A stretch of DNA of 64,000 bases from Methylobacterium sp. Leaf112. Its GTDB lineage: Bacteria > Pseudomonadota > Alphaproteobacteria > Rhizobiales > Beijerinckiaceae. The notes under the pieces were generated by a model, which saw only the letters and a program-made list of their open reading frames with translations, was not told where the DNA came from and ran no database searches. The position numbers and the translations under genes were made by a program. The stretch's first letter is position 1; every line of letters starts with the position of its first letter. Shown here one piece after another: positions 54,678 through 63,616 of this stretch. The DNA lies in contig NZ_LMNG01000004.1 of assembly GCF_001423295.1 (NCBI RefSeq), forward strand, positions 41,984-105,983, read 5' to 3'.

Positions 54678-56591
54678 TCAGCGCAGGAGGGGAAAATATG
54701 CCCGCACCGCCCGCTCGCTGCCCGCCTGCGACAGGTGGCCGGTGTCGAGGAACAGGTCGGTGCCGTCCGCGCGGTAGCGGCACAGGGGGCCGTCGCAGAA
54801 GGTCGGCAGGGGGTCGGCGAAGCGGGCCTTCGCCGACAGACGTCGGATCGCCGGATCGCCCCGGTGGGCGAACCACGCCGCCGAGCCGTCGACCCGGGTG
54901 CCGGCGCCGCGCGCGCCCAGCACGCCCACGTCGAACGCGAACAGCGGCGAGGGGCCGATCACCGAGACGGCGACCCCCGCCGCCGTGAGACGCGCGATGG
55001 TGTCGGGCAGGTTGGCCAGCGTCCGGGCGGGCAGGAGGTCCCAGCGGGCGGCCAGCACCACGCTGTCGATGCCGTAGGCGCGGATGATCTCGAAGACGTG
55101 GGCGTTGAAGTCCCGGCAGCCGGGTTTGGCCCGCGAGGCGTAGGCGAGGAGCGGCGGGCAGCCGGCGAAGGTGTATTGGAGGATGGCGTGGCTCAGGGTG
55201 GGGGCGTTGCGCACGAGGCCGGGCACGTAATGGGCCGCGTAGGAATCGCCCCACAGCAGGGCGGTGGCGGGCGCGTCCCGGGCCAGCAGACACTCGGCTC
55301 CCGCCCAGTCCGCGACGCGCTGGTTCTCGAGAAAGCAGCGCCCGCCCTTCCAGCCCGCCCGCTCGAGGGCCGCGAGGGCGCCCGGCCGAATGTCGGGAAA
55401 GCGCGCGGGAAAGCCCTCCGCGAGGGTGCCGGCGAGGCCGAGGGCCGCGAGGACCGTCAGGGCAGCGGCCGTGGCGGCGAAGAGCGGACGATGACCGTCC
55501 CGTGTTCCGGTGGATCGCCCATACCGTAACGGCGTCTCGATCCAGCGCCAGGCGGCGTAGGCGAAGACGAGGCAGGCCGCGACGACGGCACAGATCTCCC
55601 ACCCGGCCGGCTCGCGCAGCAGGGCATAGCGAGCGAACACCACCACGGGCCAATGCACCATGTAGAGGGCGTAGGACATCCGCCCGAGGCCGGCGCAGGG
55701 CGGCGCCGACAGGACCCGGCCGATGGCGGTCGGGCCATTCCCGGCGGCGATGAGGAGGGCTGCTCCGAGGCACGGCGCCAGGGCGTTCAGGCCGGGAAAC
55801 GGTGTCGCCTCGTCGTAGGCCAGGACCGCGGTGGCGACGAGACCGAGGCCGCCCGTCGCCATGGCCTCGCGCAGGGCGCGCGGCGGCGTCCAGTCGGCCG
55901 CGAAGGCCAGGAGGGCACCGACGAGGAGTTCCCAGGCGCGGGTGGGCAGGAGGTAGAAGTTGGCGCCGGGCGCGCTGTTCGTCAGGACGATGCCGAGGGC
56001 GAGGGAGGCCAGCAGGGCCGCGAGAAGAGCCGCCGCCGCGACCCGCCGCGAGCGGGCGAGGAGCAGCGGCAAGGCGATGGGCACCACGAGGTAGAACTGC
56101 TCCTCGACGGAGAGCGACCAGGTGTGCAGCAAGGGCCGGGTCTGCGCCTCGAGGTCGAAGTAACCGGTGGTCTTCCAGAAGAACACGTTGGCGGCGAAGG
56201 CCGCGGCCGCCACGACGCTGCGGGCGTAATCGTCCATGGCGCCGGGAGGCAGATAGAGCAGGGCGAGGGCGTAGGTGGCCAGAATCGTCGCCACCAGCAT
56301 CGGCAGGATGCGGCGGATGCGGCGCTCGTAGAACCGGACGAGGGAGAACCGGCCCGCCGCCACGTCGGCGAGGATGCCCCGGGTGATCACGTAGCCCGAG
56401 ATCACGAAGAACACGTCGACGCCGACGAACCCGCCGGACAGGCCCGGCACGCCGGCATGGAAGAACAGCACCACAAGGACGGCCACCGCGCGCAGGCCGT
56501 CGATGTCCGGGCGATAGGCCATGTGCAGGGGCGCCGAAGGCGGACCGGCCGCGAGGGTGAGCGAATGGGCCTGCGGAGGGAGCTGCGACAT
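54678..56591 (-). CDS. Acyltransferase-3 membrane protein with C-terminal SGNH domain (OafA-like)
   Basis: A 637-residue fusion. The N-terminal AT3 integral-membrane acyltransferase (about 20-380, about ten TM helices) begins YRPDIDGLRAVAVLVVLFFH and has GGFVGVDVFFVISGYVIT. The C-terminal periplasmic SGNH hydrolase-like domain (about 420-635) has the nucleophile loop ALLWGDSYAAHYVPGL and the Asp/His block FLDTGHLSQAGSE. Such proteins O-acetylate surface polysaccharides. It lies 9 bases after another AT3 gene and downstream of an O-antigen ligase, forming an envelope-glycan operon. Confidence 0.93.
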   Translation of the reverse strand: MSQLPPQAHSLTLAAGPPSAPLHMAYRPDIDGLRAVAVLVVLFFHAGVPGLSGGFVGVDVFFVISGYVITRGILADVAAGRFSLVRFYERRIRRILPMLVATILATYALALLYLPPGAMDDYARSVVAAAAFAANVFFWKTTGYFDLEAQTRPLLHTWSLSVEEQFYLVVPIALPLLLARSRRVAAAALLAALLASLALGIVLTNSAPGANFYLLPTRAWELLVGALLAFAADWTPPRALREAMATGGLGLVATAVLAYDEATPFPGLNALAPCLGAALLIAAGNGPTAIGRVLSAPPCAGLGRMSYALYMVHWPVVVFARYALLREPAGWEICAVVAACLVFAYAAWRWIETPLRYGRSTGTRDGHRPLFAATAAALTVLAALGLAGTLAEGFPARFPDIRPGALAALERAGWKGGRCFLENQRVADWAGAECLLARDAPATALLWGDSYAAHYVPGLVRNAPTLSHAILQYTFAGCPPLLAYASRAKPGCRDFNAHVFEIIRAYGIDSVVLAARWDLLPARTLANLPDTIARLTAAGVAVSVIGPSPLFAFDVGVLGARGAGTRVDGSAAWFAHRGDPAIRRLSAKARFADPLPTFCDGPLCRYRADGTDLFLDTGHLSQAGSERAVRAYFPLLR

Positions 56592-56600
56592 GCCGGTTCG

Positions 56601-57770
56601 TCAGGCCGAGGGCAGGGGCGCCGCCTCGCGCGCGGGCGCGCGGGGCCGAAGGAGGCGCTGGCGCGCCGGTTCCTCGATCGCCAGGTGCACCGCGCTCGCG
56701 GCGGCGAGCGACAGGAGCGTCGCGAGCGCGACGGTGAGCCAGGGCGTGCCGGCGAGGCGGCCGGCGAGGACGGTCCGGTCGAGGCTCGACACGAAGGCGT
56801 AGGCGGGCACGTGCAGGAGGTAGAGGGCGAAGGAGATGCGGCCGAGGAAGACGAACCACCCGGCCGTGAGCGGGCCGGAGCGGACCTGGGCGCCGGCCAG
56901 GATCACCGGTGCCCAGACCACGGCGGTGAGCCCGTTGTGCATGAGCGGCTCGGGGATCGTCTCGACCCCCGCGACGAGAGCCAGGGCCGCCGCTCCCGCC
57001 CAGGTGAGGAGCACCCCGAGGGGCAGGCGGACCCGCCGCCACAGGACGAACAGGAGCAGGCCGGCCACGAATTCCGGCAGGCGCAGCAGGGGATTGTACT
57101 TGATCGCCTGCGCCAGGAGGGTCGCCGCGTCCGTGGTCGGCGCGATGAGGGAGAGGCCGGGGGCGAAGCGGTTCCAGGCCAGGATCGCGAGGGCGACGGA
57201 CGCGGCCCAGGCCGCGAGGGTGACGAGCGCCGTCGGGCCCGGCCGCCTGAGGGCGAGCGGCAGGAGGAGGGGGAACAGGGCGTAGAAGAACAGCTCCGCC
57301 GAGACCGACCAGCTCGGACAGTCGAGGGAGCAGGCCGCGCCCGGCACCCAGGCGTGGAGGCCGAGCGGCGCCAGCACCGCGCCGGAGGCCATCAGGGTCT
57401 GGAGCGGGGGCACGACCTTCGCCGTCCAGACGACGAACCACGGCAAGCCGATGGCGAGGGCCAGGAGGTAGACGGGATAGACCCGTGCCACCCGCGCGCG
57501 CAGGAAGCGCAGGCGCGCGGCGCGCGGCGACAGGTCCACCCGCTGATAGTTGTAGGCCAGGATGAAGCCCGACAGCAGGAAGAAGAACGTCACGCCCGAG
57601 TAACCGAGGAAGACCGCATCGGGCATCGCCGCACGGCCTGCCTCGTAGCCGGCGAAGTGGAAGGCGAGGACGTAGGCCGCCGCCACGAAGCGCAGGGAGG
57701 TCAGCGCCGGCAAGGGCTCCACCGCCGGATGGGGGCCCGCGGGGTCGGCCTGGTCCGCGCGCGGCGTCAT
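56601..57770 (-). CDS. Acyltransferase-3 family membrane protein
   Basis: A 389-residue AT3 protein without an SGNH domain. The conserved start is LTSLRFVAAAYVLAFHFAGY, then GYSGVTFFFLLSGFILAYNY, RFLRARVARVYPVYLLALAI and the mid-segment CPSWSVSAELFFYALFPLLL; about ten TM helices. It probably transfers acyl groups to an extracytoplasmic glycan. Its ATG overlaps the stop of the upstream O-antigen ligase (ATGA), so the two are translationally coupled. It shares little sequence with the adjacent SGNH-fused AT3, suggesting different acceptor sites. Confidence 0.92.
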   Translation of the reverse strand: MTPRADQADPAGPHPAVEPLPALTSLRFVAAAYVLAFHFAGYEAGRAAMPDAVFLGYSGVTFFFLLSGFILAYNYQRVDLSPRAARLRFLRARVARVYPVYLLALAIGLPWFVVWTAKVVPPLQTLMASGAVLAPLGLHAWVPGAACSLDCPSWSVSAELFFYALFPLLLPLALRRPGPTALVTLAAWAASVALAILAWNRFAPGLSLIAPTTDAATLLAQAIKYNPLLRLPEFVAGLLLFVLWRRVRLPLGVLLTWAGAAALALVAGVETIPEPLMHNGLTAVVWAPVILAGAQVRSGPLTAGWFVFLGRISFALYLLHVPAYAFVSSLDRTVLAGRLAGTPWLTVALATLLSLAAASAVHLAIEEPARQRLLRPRAPAREAAPLPSA

Positions 57771-59098
57771 GCCCGGTCCCCTTCCGCCCGGTCCCCACCC
57801 GCGACCACCCGGGTCCGCGCCAGGTAGCGCAGGCCCAGCACCGACACCACGAGGAGGAAATAGAGCCCGTTGGTGGCTTGGTAGAACACCGATTCGAACA
57901 CCGCCACGAGGATGATGAACAGCCACAGGCGCAGGAACAGCATCGTCAGGGGGTCGATGGAGCGGCCCCCGGCCCGGGCCTGGAGGTCGCTCACGGGCGC
58001 CCAGACGAGCCACCACAGGGTGAGGGCGAGGCCGACGAGGCCGGATTCGAGGGCGGTGTTGAGGTAGCCGTTGTGCGCGTCCGTGGCCCGGTTGACCCAG
58101 GTCGCCGCGTCGGCGCCGCCGCCGTAGAACACGCTCTCCCAGAACGCGCCGTAGCCGTAGCCGGCGATGGGACGCCTGGCGATGTTGTCGGCGGCGAACT
58201 CCCAGATCTCCGTGCGGCCGGTGAAGGTCGGGTCGCCGGCCAGACGCGCCACCAGGGCGCCGATCTCCGGCACCAGGACCGACCCCACCGTCACCGTCAG
58301 GAGGAGGGCGAGGGGCGCGAGCAGCACGAGGCGGCGCCAGACGGTCGCCCCGGACCACGTGCAGAACCAGGTGAGGGCGAGCACCGCAGGCGTGATGGCG
58401 ACGGAGGTCTTGGCGTTCGTGAACACGAGGAACAGGGCGGCGGCGCCCGCGAGTAGGAAGCCGAGGATGCGCTGCCCCGTCCCCGCCCAGAACAGGCCGA
58501 CGAACACGAACGCCCCCATGGCGGCGCCCGCCGCATTCTTGTGCGCGTAGACCCCGCGCCAGCTGCCGGCGTGCTCGGGCTCGATGAGGTCGAAGGCCGT
58601 GTGCATGGCGCGCTCGGGCACGAGCACGAGGCCGAGATAGCTGATGCCCACGATCCCCAGCACCGTGGCGCCCAGCACCGTGGCGAACTGGCGCGCGTCG
58701 CGCGCCGCCACGAGAAGCGACACCGCCGCCGCGGTGACGATCACGAGGGAGACCAGGCGGCGGGCCGAGACCAGGGGCTCGATGGACAGCACCGTCGATA
58801 CGGCGAGCCAGGCGAGCATCAGCAGGATCGGCAGGCTGGCCAGCGGCCGCAGGGCGGCGGCGCCTCGGGCGAAGAGAATCGTGCCGGCGAGGCCGCCCAT
58901 GATCAGGAACAGGATCTGGTTGCCGAGGTTGCCGCCCGCCCCCGAGGCCGCGTTCTCGGGCGCGGTGCCGTCGTGGAACGGGTTGGCGCCCACCAGCATC
59001 ACGAGGAGGATCGCCACCATGGCGGTGACGCGCAGGGCGTCGGGACCCAGCGCACGGGCGGACACCTGTCGCGCGGGGACGGCGACTCCCGTGGTCAT
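57767..59098 (-). CDS. O-antigen ligase / Wzy-type polymerase family protein
   Basis: A 443-residue polytopic membrane protein of the O-antigen ligase (Wzy_C/RfaL) superfamily. The typical periplasmic-loop motifs are GRTEIWEFAADNIARRPIAG, YGYGAFWESVF and TDAHNGYLNTALESGLVGLA, with about eleven hydrophobic helices. It either ligates O-antigen to lipid A-core or polymerises an exopolysaccharide; the family does not separate these by sequence. The ATG at 59098 has GGGAG nine bases upstream. First gene of the three-gene envelope operon with two acyltransferases. Confidence 0.9.
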   Translation of the reverse strand: MTTGVAVPARQVSARALGPDALRVTAMVAILLVMLVGANPFHDGTAPENAASGAGGNLGNQILFLIMGGLAGTILFARGAAALRPLASLPILLMLAWLAVSTVLSIEPLVSARRLVSLVIVTAAAVSLLVAARDARQFATVLGATVLGIVGISYLGLVLVPERAMHTAFDLIEPEHAGSWRGVYAHKNAAGAAMGAFVFVGLFWAGTGQRILGFLLAGAAALFLVFTNAKTSVAITPAVLALTWFCTWSGATVWRRLVLLAPLALLLTVTVGSVLVPEIGALVARLAGDPTFTGRTEIWEFAADNIARRPIAGYGYGAFWESVFYGGGADAATWVNRATDAHNGYLNTALESGLVGLALTLWWLVWAPVSDLQARAGGRSIDPLTMLFLRLWLFIILVAVFESVFYQATNGLYFLLVVSVLGLRYLARTRVVAGGDRAEGDRA

Positions 59099-59251
59099 CG
59101 GCTGCAACTCCCATGAACTGTGTCGGGACGAGAAAGCCCCCCATCGGGACAGGAACTCGGCCCCGAGGATCACCCAGGATAGCGCGATCCGTCCTCCGTA
59201 TCCTGCGGGCAGAATACTTGAGAACCCGCAAAGGCCGGACCCCGGTCCGGA

Positions 59252-59956
59252 TCAGGATTCCGGCTCGCCCCAGACCTCCGGCGCGCGGCCCGTGATCGAC
59301 CGCACCAGGGCCTCGCGCGCGGCCCGGGAGGCGGCGAGGCGCGCGCGGGCCGCGGCGAGCACCGGCGCCGCCGCCGTGTCCGGCGTGCCGGCGTCGAAGG
59401 GCGGGGCGGGGGCGTATTCGAGGCCGAGCTGGATCGCTTCCGCCTCCCCCTGACCGACGAGTTCGGCGGCCAGCGCCAGGGCGAAGTCGATCCCCGCCGT
59501 GACGCCGCCGCCGGTGACGAGGTTGCCGTCCCGCACCACGCGCTCGGCCACGGGCGTCGCGCCGAAGGCCGCGAGCAGGTCGAGGGAGGCCCAGTGGGTG
59601 GTGGCGCGCCGGCCCCGAAGGAGACCGGCCGCGCCCAGCACCAGGGCGCCGGTGCAGACGGAGGTGACGAAGCGGGCGGTTTTCGCCCGTTCGCGCACGA
59701 AGGCCAGCACGACCGGATCGGTCATCAAGGCGTTCACCCCGACCCCGCCGGGGACGCACAGCACGTCGAGGGCCGGGCACCCGGCCATGGTCACCGTGGG
59801 GGCGAGCACGAGGCCGGTGGCGCTCCGGATCGGGTCGAGGCCGGCGGCGACGAGATGCACCGTCGCCGCCGGGATCATCGCGAACACCTCGTAGGGCGCG
59901 GTGAGATCGAGCTGCTGCACGTTCGGGAAGGCGAGGAGGCCGATGTGGAGGCTCAT
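59252..59956 (-). CDS. inhA: DJ-1/PfpI family protein, isonitrile hydratase-like
   Basis: A 234-residue DJ-1/PfpI-fold protein. It has Asp17 (VQQLDLTAPYEVF), Cys101 and Thr102 (FVTSVCTGALVLGAAGLLRG), RRATTHWASLDLLAAFG and VVRDGNLVTGGGVTAGIDFA, and EYAPAPPFDAGTPDTA near the end. These match the pattern I recall for Pseudomonas putida isonitrile hydratase (InhA), whose Asp17, Cys101 and Thr102 are catalytic and which hydrates isonitriles to N-formamides. Members of this branch without the AraC domain are usually annotated this way, though few are tested. Stand-alone, divergent from the GT39 gene. Confidence 0.82.
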   Translation of the reverse strand: MSLHIGLLAFPNVQQLDLTAPYEVFAMIPAATVHLVAAGLDPIRSATGLVLAPTVTMAGCPALDVLCVPGGVGVNALMTDPVVLAFVRERAKTARFVTSVCTGALVLGAAGLLRGRRATTHWASLDLLAAFGATPVAERVVRDGNLVTGGGVTAGIDFALALAAELVGQGEAEAIQLGLEYAPAPPFDAGTPDTAAAPVLAAARARLAASRAAREALVRSITGRAPEVWGEPES

Positions 59957-60206
59957 GTGAGGACCCTGGTTCTCGGGTGCGTGATTCGCGGGGCGCCCCG
60001 GCTCACGCACACGCACCATCATATCCGGACCGAAACGACCGGGCGCCCGCTTTTCTCGCTTCCTCGCGGGCCCCGCCCGGGCCCGTTCGGAATTTGACAT
60101 TCCGGGCCGCATCATCGACACCGCCGGCCTTCGCGGCATCGACCGGAATCGCCGGGCGCGTGCCAGTCTGGAGCCGCATGCCCGCCTTTCCGGCCCGTCC
60201 TCCCGC

Positions 60207-61946
60207 ATGACCGACCGCGCCTTCGCGTCTCGCCCGGGCCGTCGCGACCTGTTCGCGTGGCCGCAGGCGATCCTCGACGCCGCGGCGCTGAGCCATGGCC
60301 GGGCCTGTGCCCTCCTCGTGGCGCTCTGCCTCGTCTGCTTCCTGCCGGGGCTCGCCTCGCTCCAGCCCATGGACCGGGACGAGCCGCGCTTCGCCCAGGC
60401 CTCCAAGCAGATGCTGGAGACCGGCGACCTCGTCGACATCCGCTTCCAGGGCGAGGCGCGCCACAAGAAGCCCGTGGGGATCTACTGGGCCCAGGCCGCC
60501 TTCGTCGGGGCCGGCGAGGCCCTCGGCATCCCGAACGCCCGCACCACCATCGCGCTCTATCGCCTGCCCTCGCTGCTCGGCGCCATCGGGGCGGTGCTCC
60601 TCGCCTACTGGTCGGCCCTGGCCTTCCTGCCCCGGCGGAGCGCGCTGCTCGCCGCCGCCCTGTTCGCCGCCTGCGTGGTGCTCTCCGCCGAAGCGCGCCT
60701 CGCCAAGACCGACGCGCTGCTCTGTGCCTGCGCCATGGCGACCTTCGGGTCCCTGGCGCGGGCCTGGCTCGGCCGGGCCGACGGATCGGCCGGCCGGACC
60801 CTCGGCACCGCCACCGTCCTGACCTTCTGGCTCGGCCTCGCCGTGGGCATCCTGGTGAAGGGCCCGATGGTGCCCCTGTTCTGCGGGCTGCCCGCCCTGG
60901 TGCTGTCGCTCCACGCCCGCTCCGGCCGGTGGCTGCAGGCGCTGCGGCCCGGCCTCGGCCTGCCGCTCACGCTCCTCATCGTGGCGCCCTGGTTCGTCGC
61001 CATCACCTGGAAGAGCGGCGGTGCCTTCTACGGCGAGGCCGTCGGCCACGACATGCTGAGCAAGGTCCAGGGCGGCTCCGAGAAGCATTGGGCGCCACCG
61101 GGCGCCTACCTGTTCGCGGTGTTCGGCACCTTCTGGCCCGGCGCGGCCTTCGCGGCGCTCGGCGCGCCCTTCGCCTGGGCGAACCGGCGCGAAGCGGGAA
61201 TCGCCTTCCTCCTCGCCTGGATCGTGCCGACCTGGCTCCTGTTCGAGATCGTGCCGACGAAGCTGCCGCACTACGTGCTGCCCCTGTTCCCGGCCCTCGC
61301 GATCCTCACCGTGCTCGCCCTGACGCGCGGCGCCCTCGACCCCGAACGCCGGGGGGCGCGGCTCACGGCCGGCCTCGTGGTGCTGATCCCGGTGGGCCTG
61401 ACCCTGGGGCTCTCGGCCTTCGCCTGGACCTACGACCGGACGCTGCCCTGGGCCGGGCTGCCGCTGCTCCTGGCCGCCTGCGCCGTGGCGGTCCTCGCCT
61501 GGCGCGCCTTCGCCCGGGGGGCGGCGGAGCGGGCCCTGTGCCTCGGCATCCTCGCCTCGGCCCTGCTTTCGCCGGCGGTGTTCGGCCTGACCCAGCCGGT
61601 GATGGCCGCCCTGAAGGTCTCGCCCCGCCTCGCCGCCCTGCGCGACCGCGTGCCCTGCGCGGCGCCGAAGGTGGCGAGCCTCGGCTACCGCGAGCCGAGC
61701 TTCGTCTTCCTCATCGGGACGGATCTGGCGATGATGGACACGGCCGCCGAGGCCGCCGCCTTCCTCCGGGGCGAGGGCTGCCGCCTGCTCTACGTCGAGG
61801 GCCGCTTCGCCCCGGCCTTCGCCGAGGCCGCCGCGGGCGTCGGGTTCGTGCCGGCCCCGGTCGGCACCGTCTCGGGCTTCAACATCAACGGCGGACGAAG
61901 GGTCGACCTCACGGCCTACGCCCACGCCCCCGAACCGACGCCCTGA
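60207..61946 (+). CDS. GT39-family (ArnT-like) membrane glycosyltransferase
   Basis: A 579-residue membrane glycosyltransferase of the PMT/ArnT clan. The catalytic acidic motif sits in the first periplasmic loop (LQPMDRDEPRFAQASKQMLE), followed by FQGEARHKKPVGIYWAQ and about twelve TM helices with the periplasmic segment TKLPHYVLPLFPALAI. Such enzymes move a sugar from an undecaprenyl-phosphate carrier to lipid A or another envelope acceptor. It is followed 17 bases downstream by a GT2 enzyme that could make the lipid-linked sugar donor, so the two probably work in sequence. The sugar is unknown. Confidence 0.9.
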   Translation: MTDRAFASRPGRRDLFAWPQAILDAAALSHGRACALLVALCLVCFLPGLASLQPMDRDEPRFAQASKQMLETGDLVDIRFQGEARHKKPVGIYWAQAAFVGAGEALGIPNARTTIALYRLPSLLGAIGAVLLAYWSALAFLPRRSALLAAALFAACVVLSAEARLAKTDALLCACAMATFGSLARAWLGRADGSAGRTLGTATVLTFWLGLAVGILVKGPMVPLFCGLPALVLSLHARSGRWLQALRPGLGLPLTLLIVAPWFVAITWKSGGAFYGEAVGHDMLSKVQGGSEKHWAPPGAYLFAVFGTFWPGAAFAALGAPFAWANRREAGIAFLLAWIVPTWLLFEIVPTKLPHYVLPLFPALAILTVLALTRGALDPERRGARLTAGLVVLIPVGLTLGLSAFAWTYDRTLPWAGLPLLLAACAVAVLAWRAFARGAAERALCLGILASALLSPAVFGLTQPVMAALKVSPRLAALRDRVPCAAPKVASLGYREPSFVFLIGTDLAMMDTAAEAAAFLRGEGCRLLYVEGRFAPAFAEAAAGVGFVPAPVGTVSGFNINGGRRVDLTAYAHAPEPTP

Positions 61947-61963
61947 ACCCCCGGGAATCCCCC

Positions 61964-62689
61964 ATGCGTCTCTCCGTGATCGTGCCGGTGAAGGACGAGG
62001 TCGGCAACATCGCGAGCCTCGTCGCCGAGATCGGCGCGGCCTGCGCGTCCCTGGCGCCGTTCGAGGTGATCTATGTGGACGACGGCTCCACCGACGGCAC
62101 CGCCGCGGCCCTCGACCTCGCCCGCCGCGACCGGCCCTGGCTCCGGGTGCTGCGCCACGACCGCACGGCCGGCAAGTCCGCCGGGGTGCAGACCGGCATC
62201 GCCGCCGCCCGCGGGGCGATCTGCGCCCTCCTCGACGGCGACGGCCAGAACGATCCGGCCTACCTGCCGACCCTGCTGGCGGCCCTCGAGGAGGGCGGCC
62301 CGCGCGTCGGCCTCGCCCAGGGGCAGCGCGTCGGGCGCAAGGACGGCCGGTTGAAGACCCTCCAGTCGCGCATCGCCAACGGGGTGCGGGTCCGCATCCT
62401 CAAGGATGCCACCCGCGACACCGGCTGCGGCTACAAGCTCGTGCGCCGCGAGGTCTATGCCCGCCTGCCGTATTTCGACGGGCTGCACCGCTTCATGCCG
62501 GCGCTGGTGGCCCGCGAGGGCTACGCCGTGGTCCACCGCGACGTGATCGACCGCCCGCGCTTCACCGGGGCCTCGAAATACGGCCTGTTCGACCGGCTCT
62601 GGGTCGGCCTCCTCGATCTCGCCGGGGTGTGGTGGCTGATCCGCCGCAAGCGGGTCACGCCTTCGGTCACCGACGTCACGGGACCCTGA
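61964..62689 (+). CDS. GT2 polyprenyl-phosphate sugar transferase (DPM/ArnC-like)
   Basis: A 241-residue cytoplasmic GT2 enzyme. The nucleotide-sugar site is LSVIVPVKDEVGNIASLV with VIYVDDGSTDGT, the DxD-like metal site is LLDGDGQNDP, and the acceptor region is DTGCGYKLVRREVYARLP plus RPRFTGASKYGLFDR. It resembles dolichyl/undecaprenyl-phosphate mannosyl- or aminoarabinosyl-transferases, but lacks C-terminal TM helices. It is placed between the GT39 gene and the LAB_N gene (4 bases to the next start), so it likely charges the lipid carrier used by the GT39 enzyme. Confidence 0.92.
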   Translation: MRLSVIVPVKDEVGNIASLVAEIGAACASLAPFEVIYVDDGSTDGTAAALDLARRDRPWLRVLRHDRTAGKSAGVQTGIAAARGAICALLDGDGQNDPAYLPTLLAALEEGGPRVGLAQGQRVGRKDGRLKTLQSRIANGVRVRILKDATRDTGCGYKLVRREVYARLPYFDGLHRFMPALVAREGYAVVHRDVIDRPRFTGASKYGLFDRLWVGLLDLAGVWWLIRRKRVTPSVTDVTGP

Positions 62690-62693
62690 CCCC

Positions 62694-63014
62694 ATGCTGA
62701 TCCAGCTCGCCGCGGATATCCGCGGCTACGTCTACGACGTCTTCGTGGTGCGCTTCGACGGGTGGCTCGTCTTCGGCATCCTCGCCCAGGCGGTGTTCGG
62801 CGCCCGCTTCGTGGTGCAGTGGCTCGCCTCCGAGCGGGCGGGGCGCAGCGTGATCCCCCTGGCGTTCTGGTTCCTCTCCATCGCGGGTGGCCTGATGACC
62901 CTGGTCTACGGCCTCGTGCGGCGCGAACCCGTGATCATCTTCGGGCAGGCGCTGTCGACCTTCATCTACCTGCGCAACGTCGTCCTCATCCTGCGCGAGC
63001 GGCGCGCCCGATGA
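62694..63014 (+). CDS. Lipid A biosynthesis N-terminal domain (LAB_N) membrane protein
   Basis: A 106-residue protein consisting of a stand-alone LAB_N domain with three TM helices: FDGWLVFGILAQAVFGARFV, QWLASERAGRSVIPLAFWFL and SIAGGLMTLVYGLVRREPVI, ending FGQALSTFIYLRNVVLI. This small domain is often encoded right after GT2/GT39 pairs and may help present or flip the lipid-linked sugar. Its role has not been firmly shown. It overlaps the following gene as ATGA. Confidence 0.9.
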   Translation: MLIQLAADIRGYVYDVFVVRFDGWLVFGILAQAVFGARFVVQWLASERAGRSVIPLAFWFLSIAGGLMTLVYGLVRREPVIIFGQALSTFIYLRNVVLILRERRAR

Positions 63015-63616
63015 CGGCCTTCGCGCCCCTGCCGGCGTTCTACGACGACCTCGACGCCAGCTTCTTCGAACTCTGGCGCCTCCTGCACGAGGGGCCGGCC
63101 TTGCGCCGCAACGCCTTCCACATGCCGGCCCTCGCCACCGTCGACGCCGACGGGCACCCCCAGGTGCGGACCGTGGTCCTGCGCGAAGCCGATCCCGCTG
63201 CGGGAACGCTCCGGTTCCACTGCGACCGCCGCTCGGCCAAGGCCGGCGAGATCGCCGCCACCGGCCGAGCCGCCCTGCACGGCTACGACACCGCCTCGAA
63301 GATCCAGATCCGGGTCTCGGGGCCGGCCCGCCTCCACACGGACGACGCCGTGGCCGAGGCCGCCTGGGCCGCCTCGCGGGTCATGAGCCGGACCTGCTAC
63401 GGGATCGCTCCGGCCCCCGGCACGGCGCTGCCCGCGGGCGACGCCTACACCCAGCCGGAGGACGGCGCCGACCTGGACCTCGCGCGCCCGAATTTCTGCG
63501 CCGTGGTGGTGACGGCGACCCGCCTCGACTTCCTGTTCCTCGACCGGCGCGGGCACCGCCGGGCGGGGTGGGAACGCGGGGCGGCGGGGTGGACGGGCGC
63601 CTGGCTGGCGCCGTGA
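63011..63616 (+). CDS. Pyridoxamine 5'-phosphate oxidase-like flavoprotein
   Basis: A 201-residue split-barrel FMN-binding protein of the PNPOx-like (Alr4036-type) family. Segments include RRNAFHMPALATVDADGHPQ, VRTVVLREADPAAGTLRFHC, DRRSAKAGEIAATGRAALHG and NFCAVVVTATRLDFLFLDRR. It lacks the typical substrate-binding C-terminus of true PdxH. It is translationally coupled (ATGA) to the LAB_N gene, though no functional link to glycolipid modification is evident. The substrate is unknown. Confidence 0.87.
   Translation: MTAFAPLPAFYDDLDASFFELWRLLHEGPALRRNAFHMPALATVDADGHPQVRTVVLREADPAAGTLRFHCDRRSAKAGEIAATGRAALHGYDTASKIQIRVSGPARLHTDDAVAEAAWAASRVMSRTCYGIAPAPGTALPAGDAYTQPEDGADLDLARPNFCAVVVTATRLDFLFLDRRGHRRAGWERGAAGWTGAWLAP

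Noticed and set aside
55653..57827. 724-codon plus-strand open frame opposite the acyltransferase genes
   Set aside because: Its sequence is almost only Gly, Arg, Glu, Asp, Gln and His, with no domain, and it is antisense to two well-supported acyltransferases.
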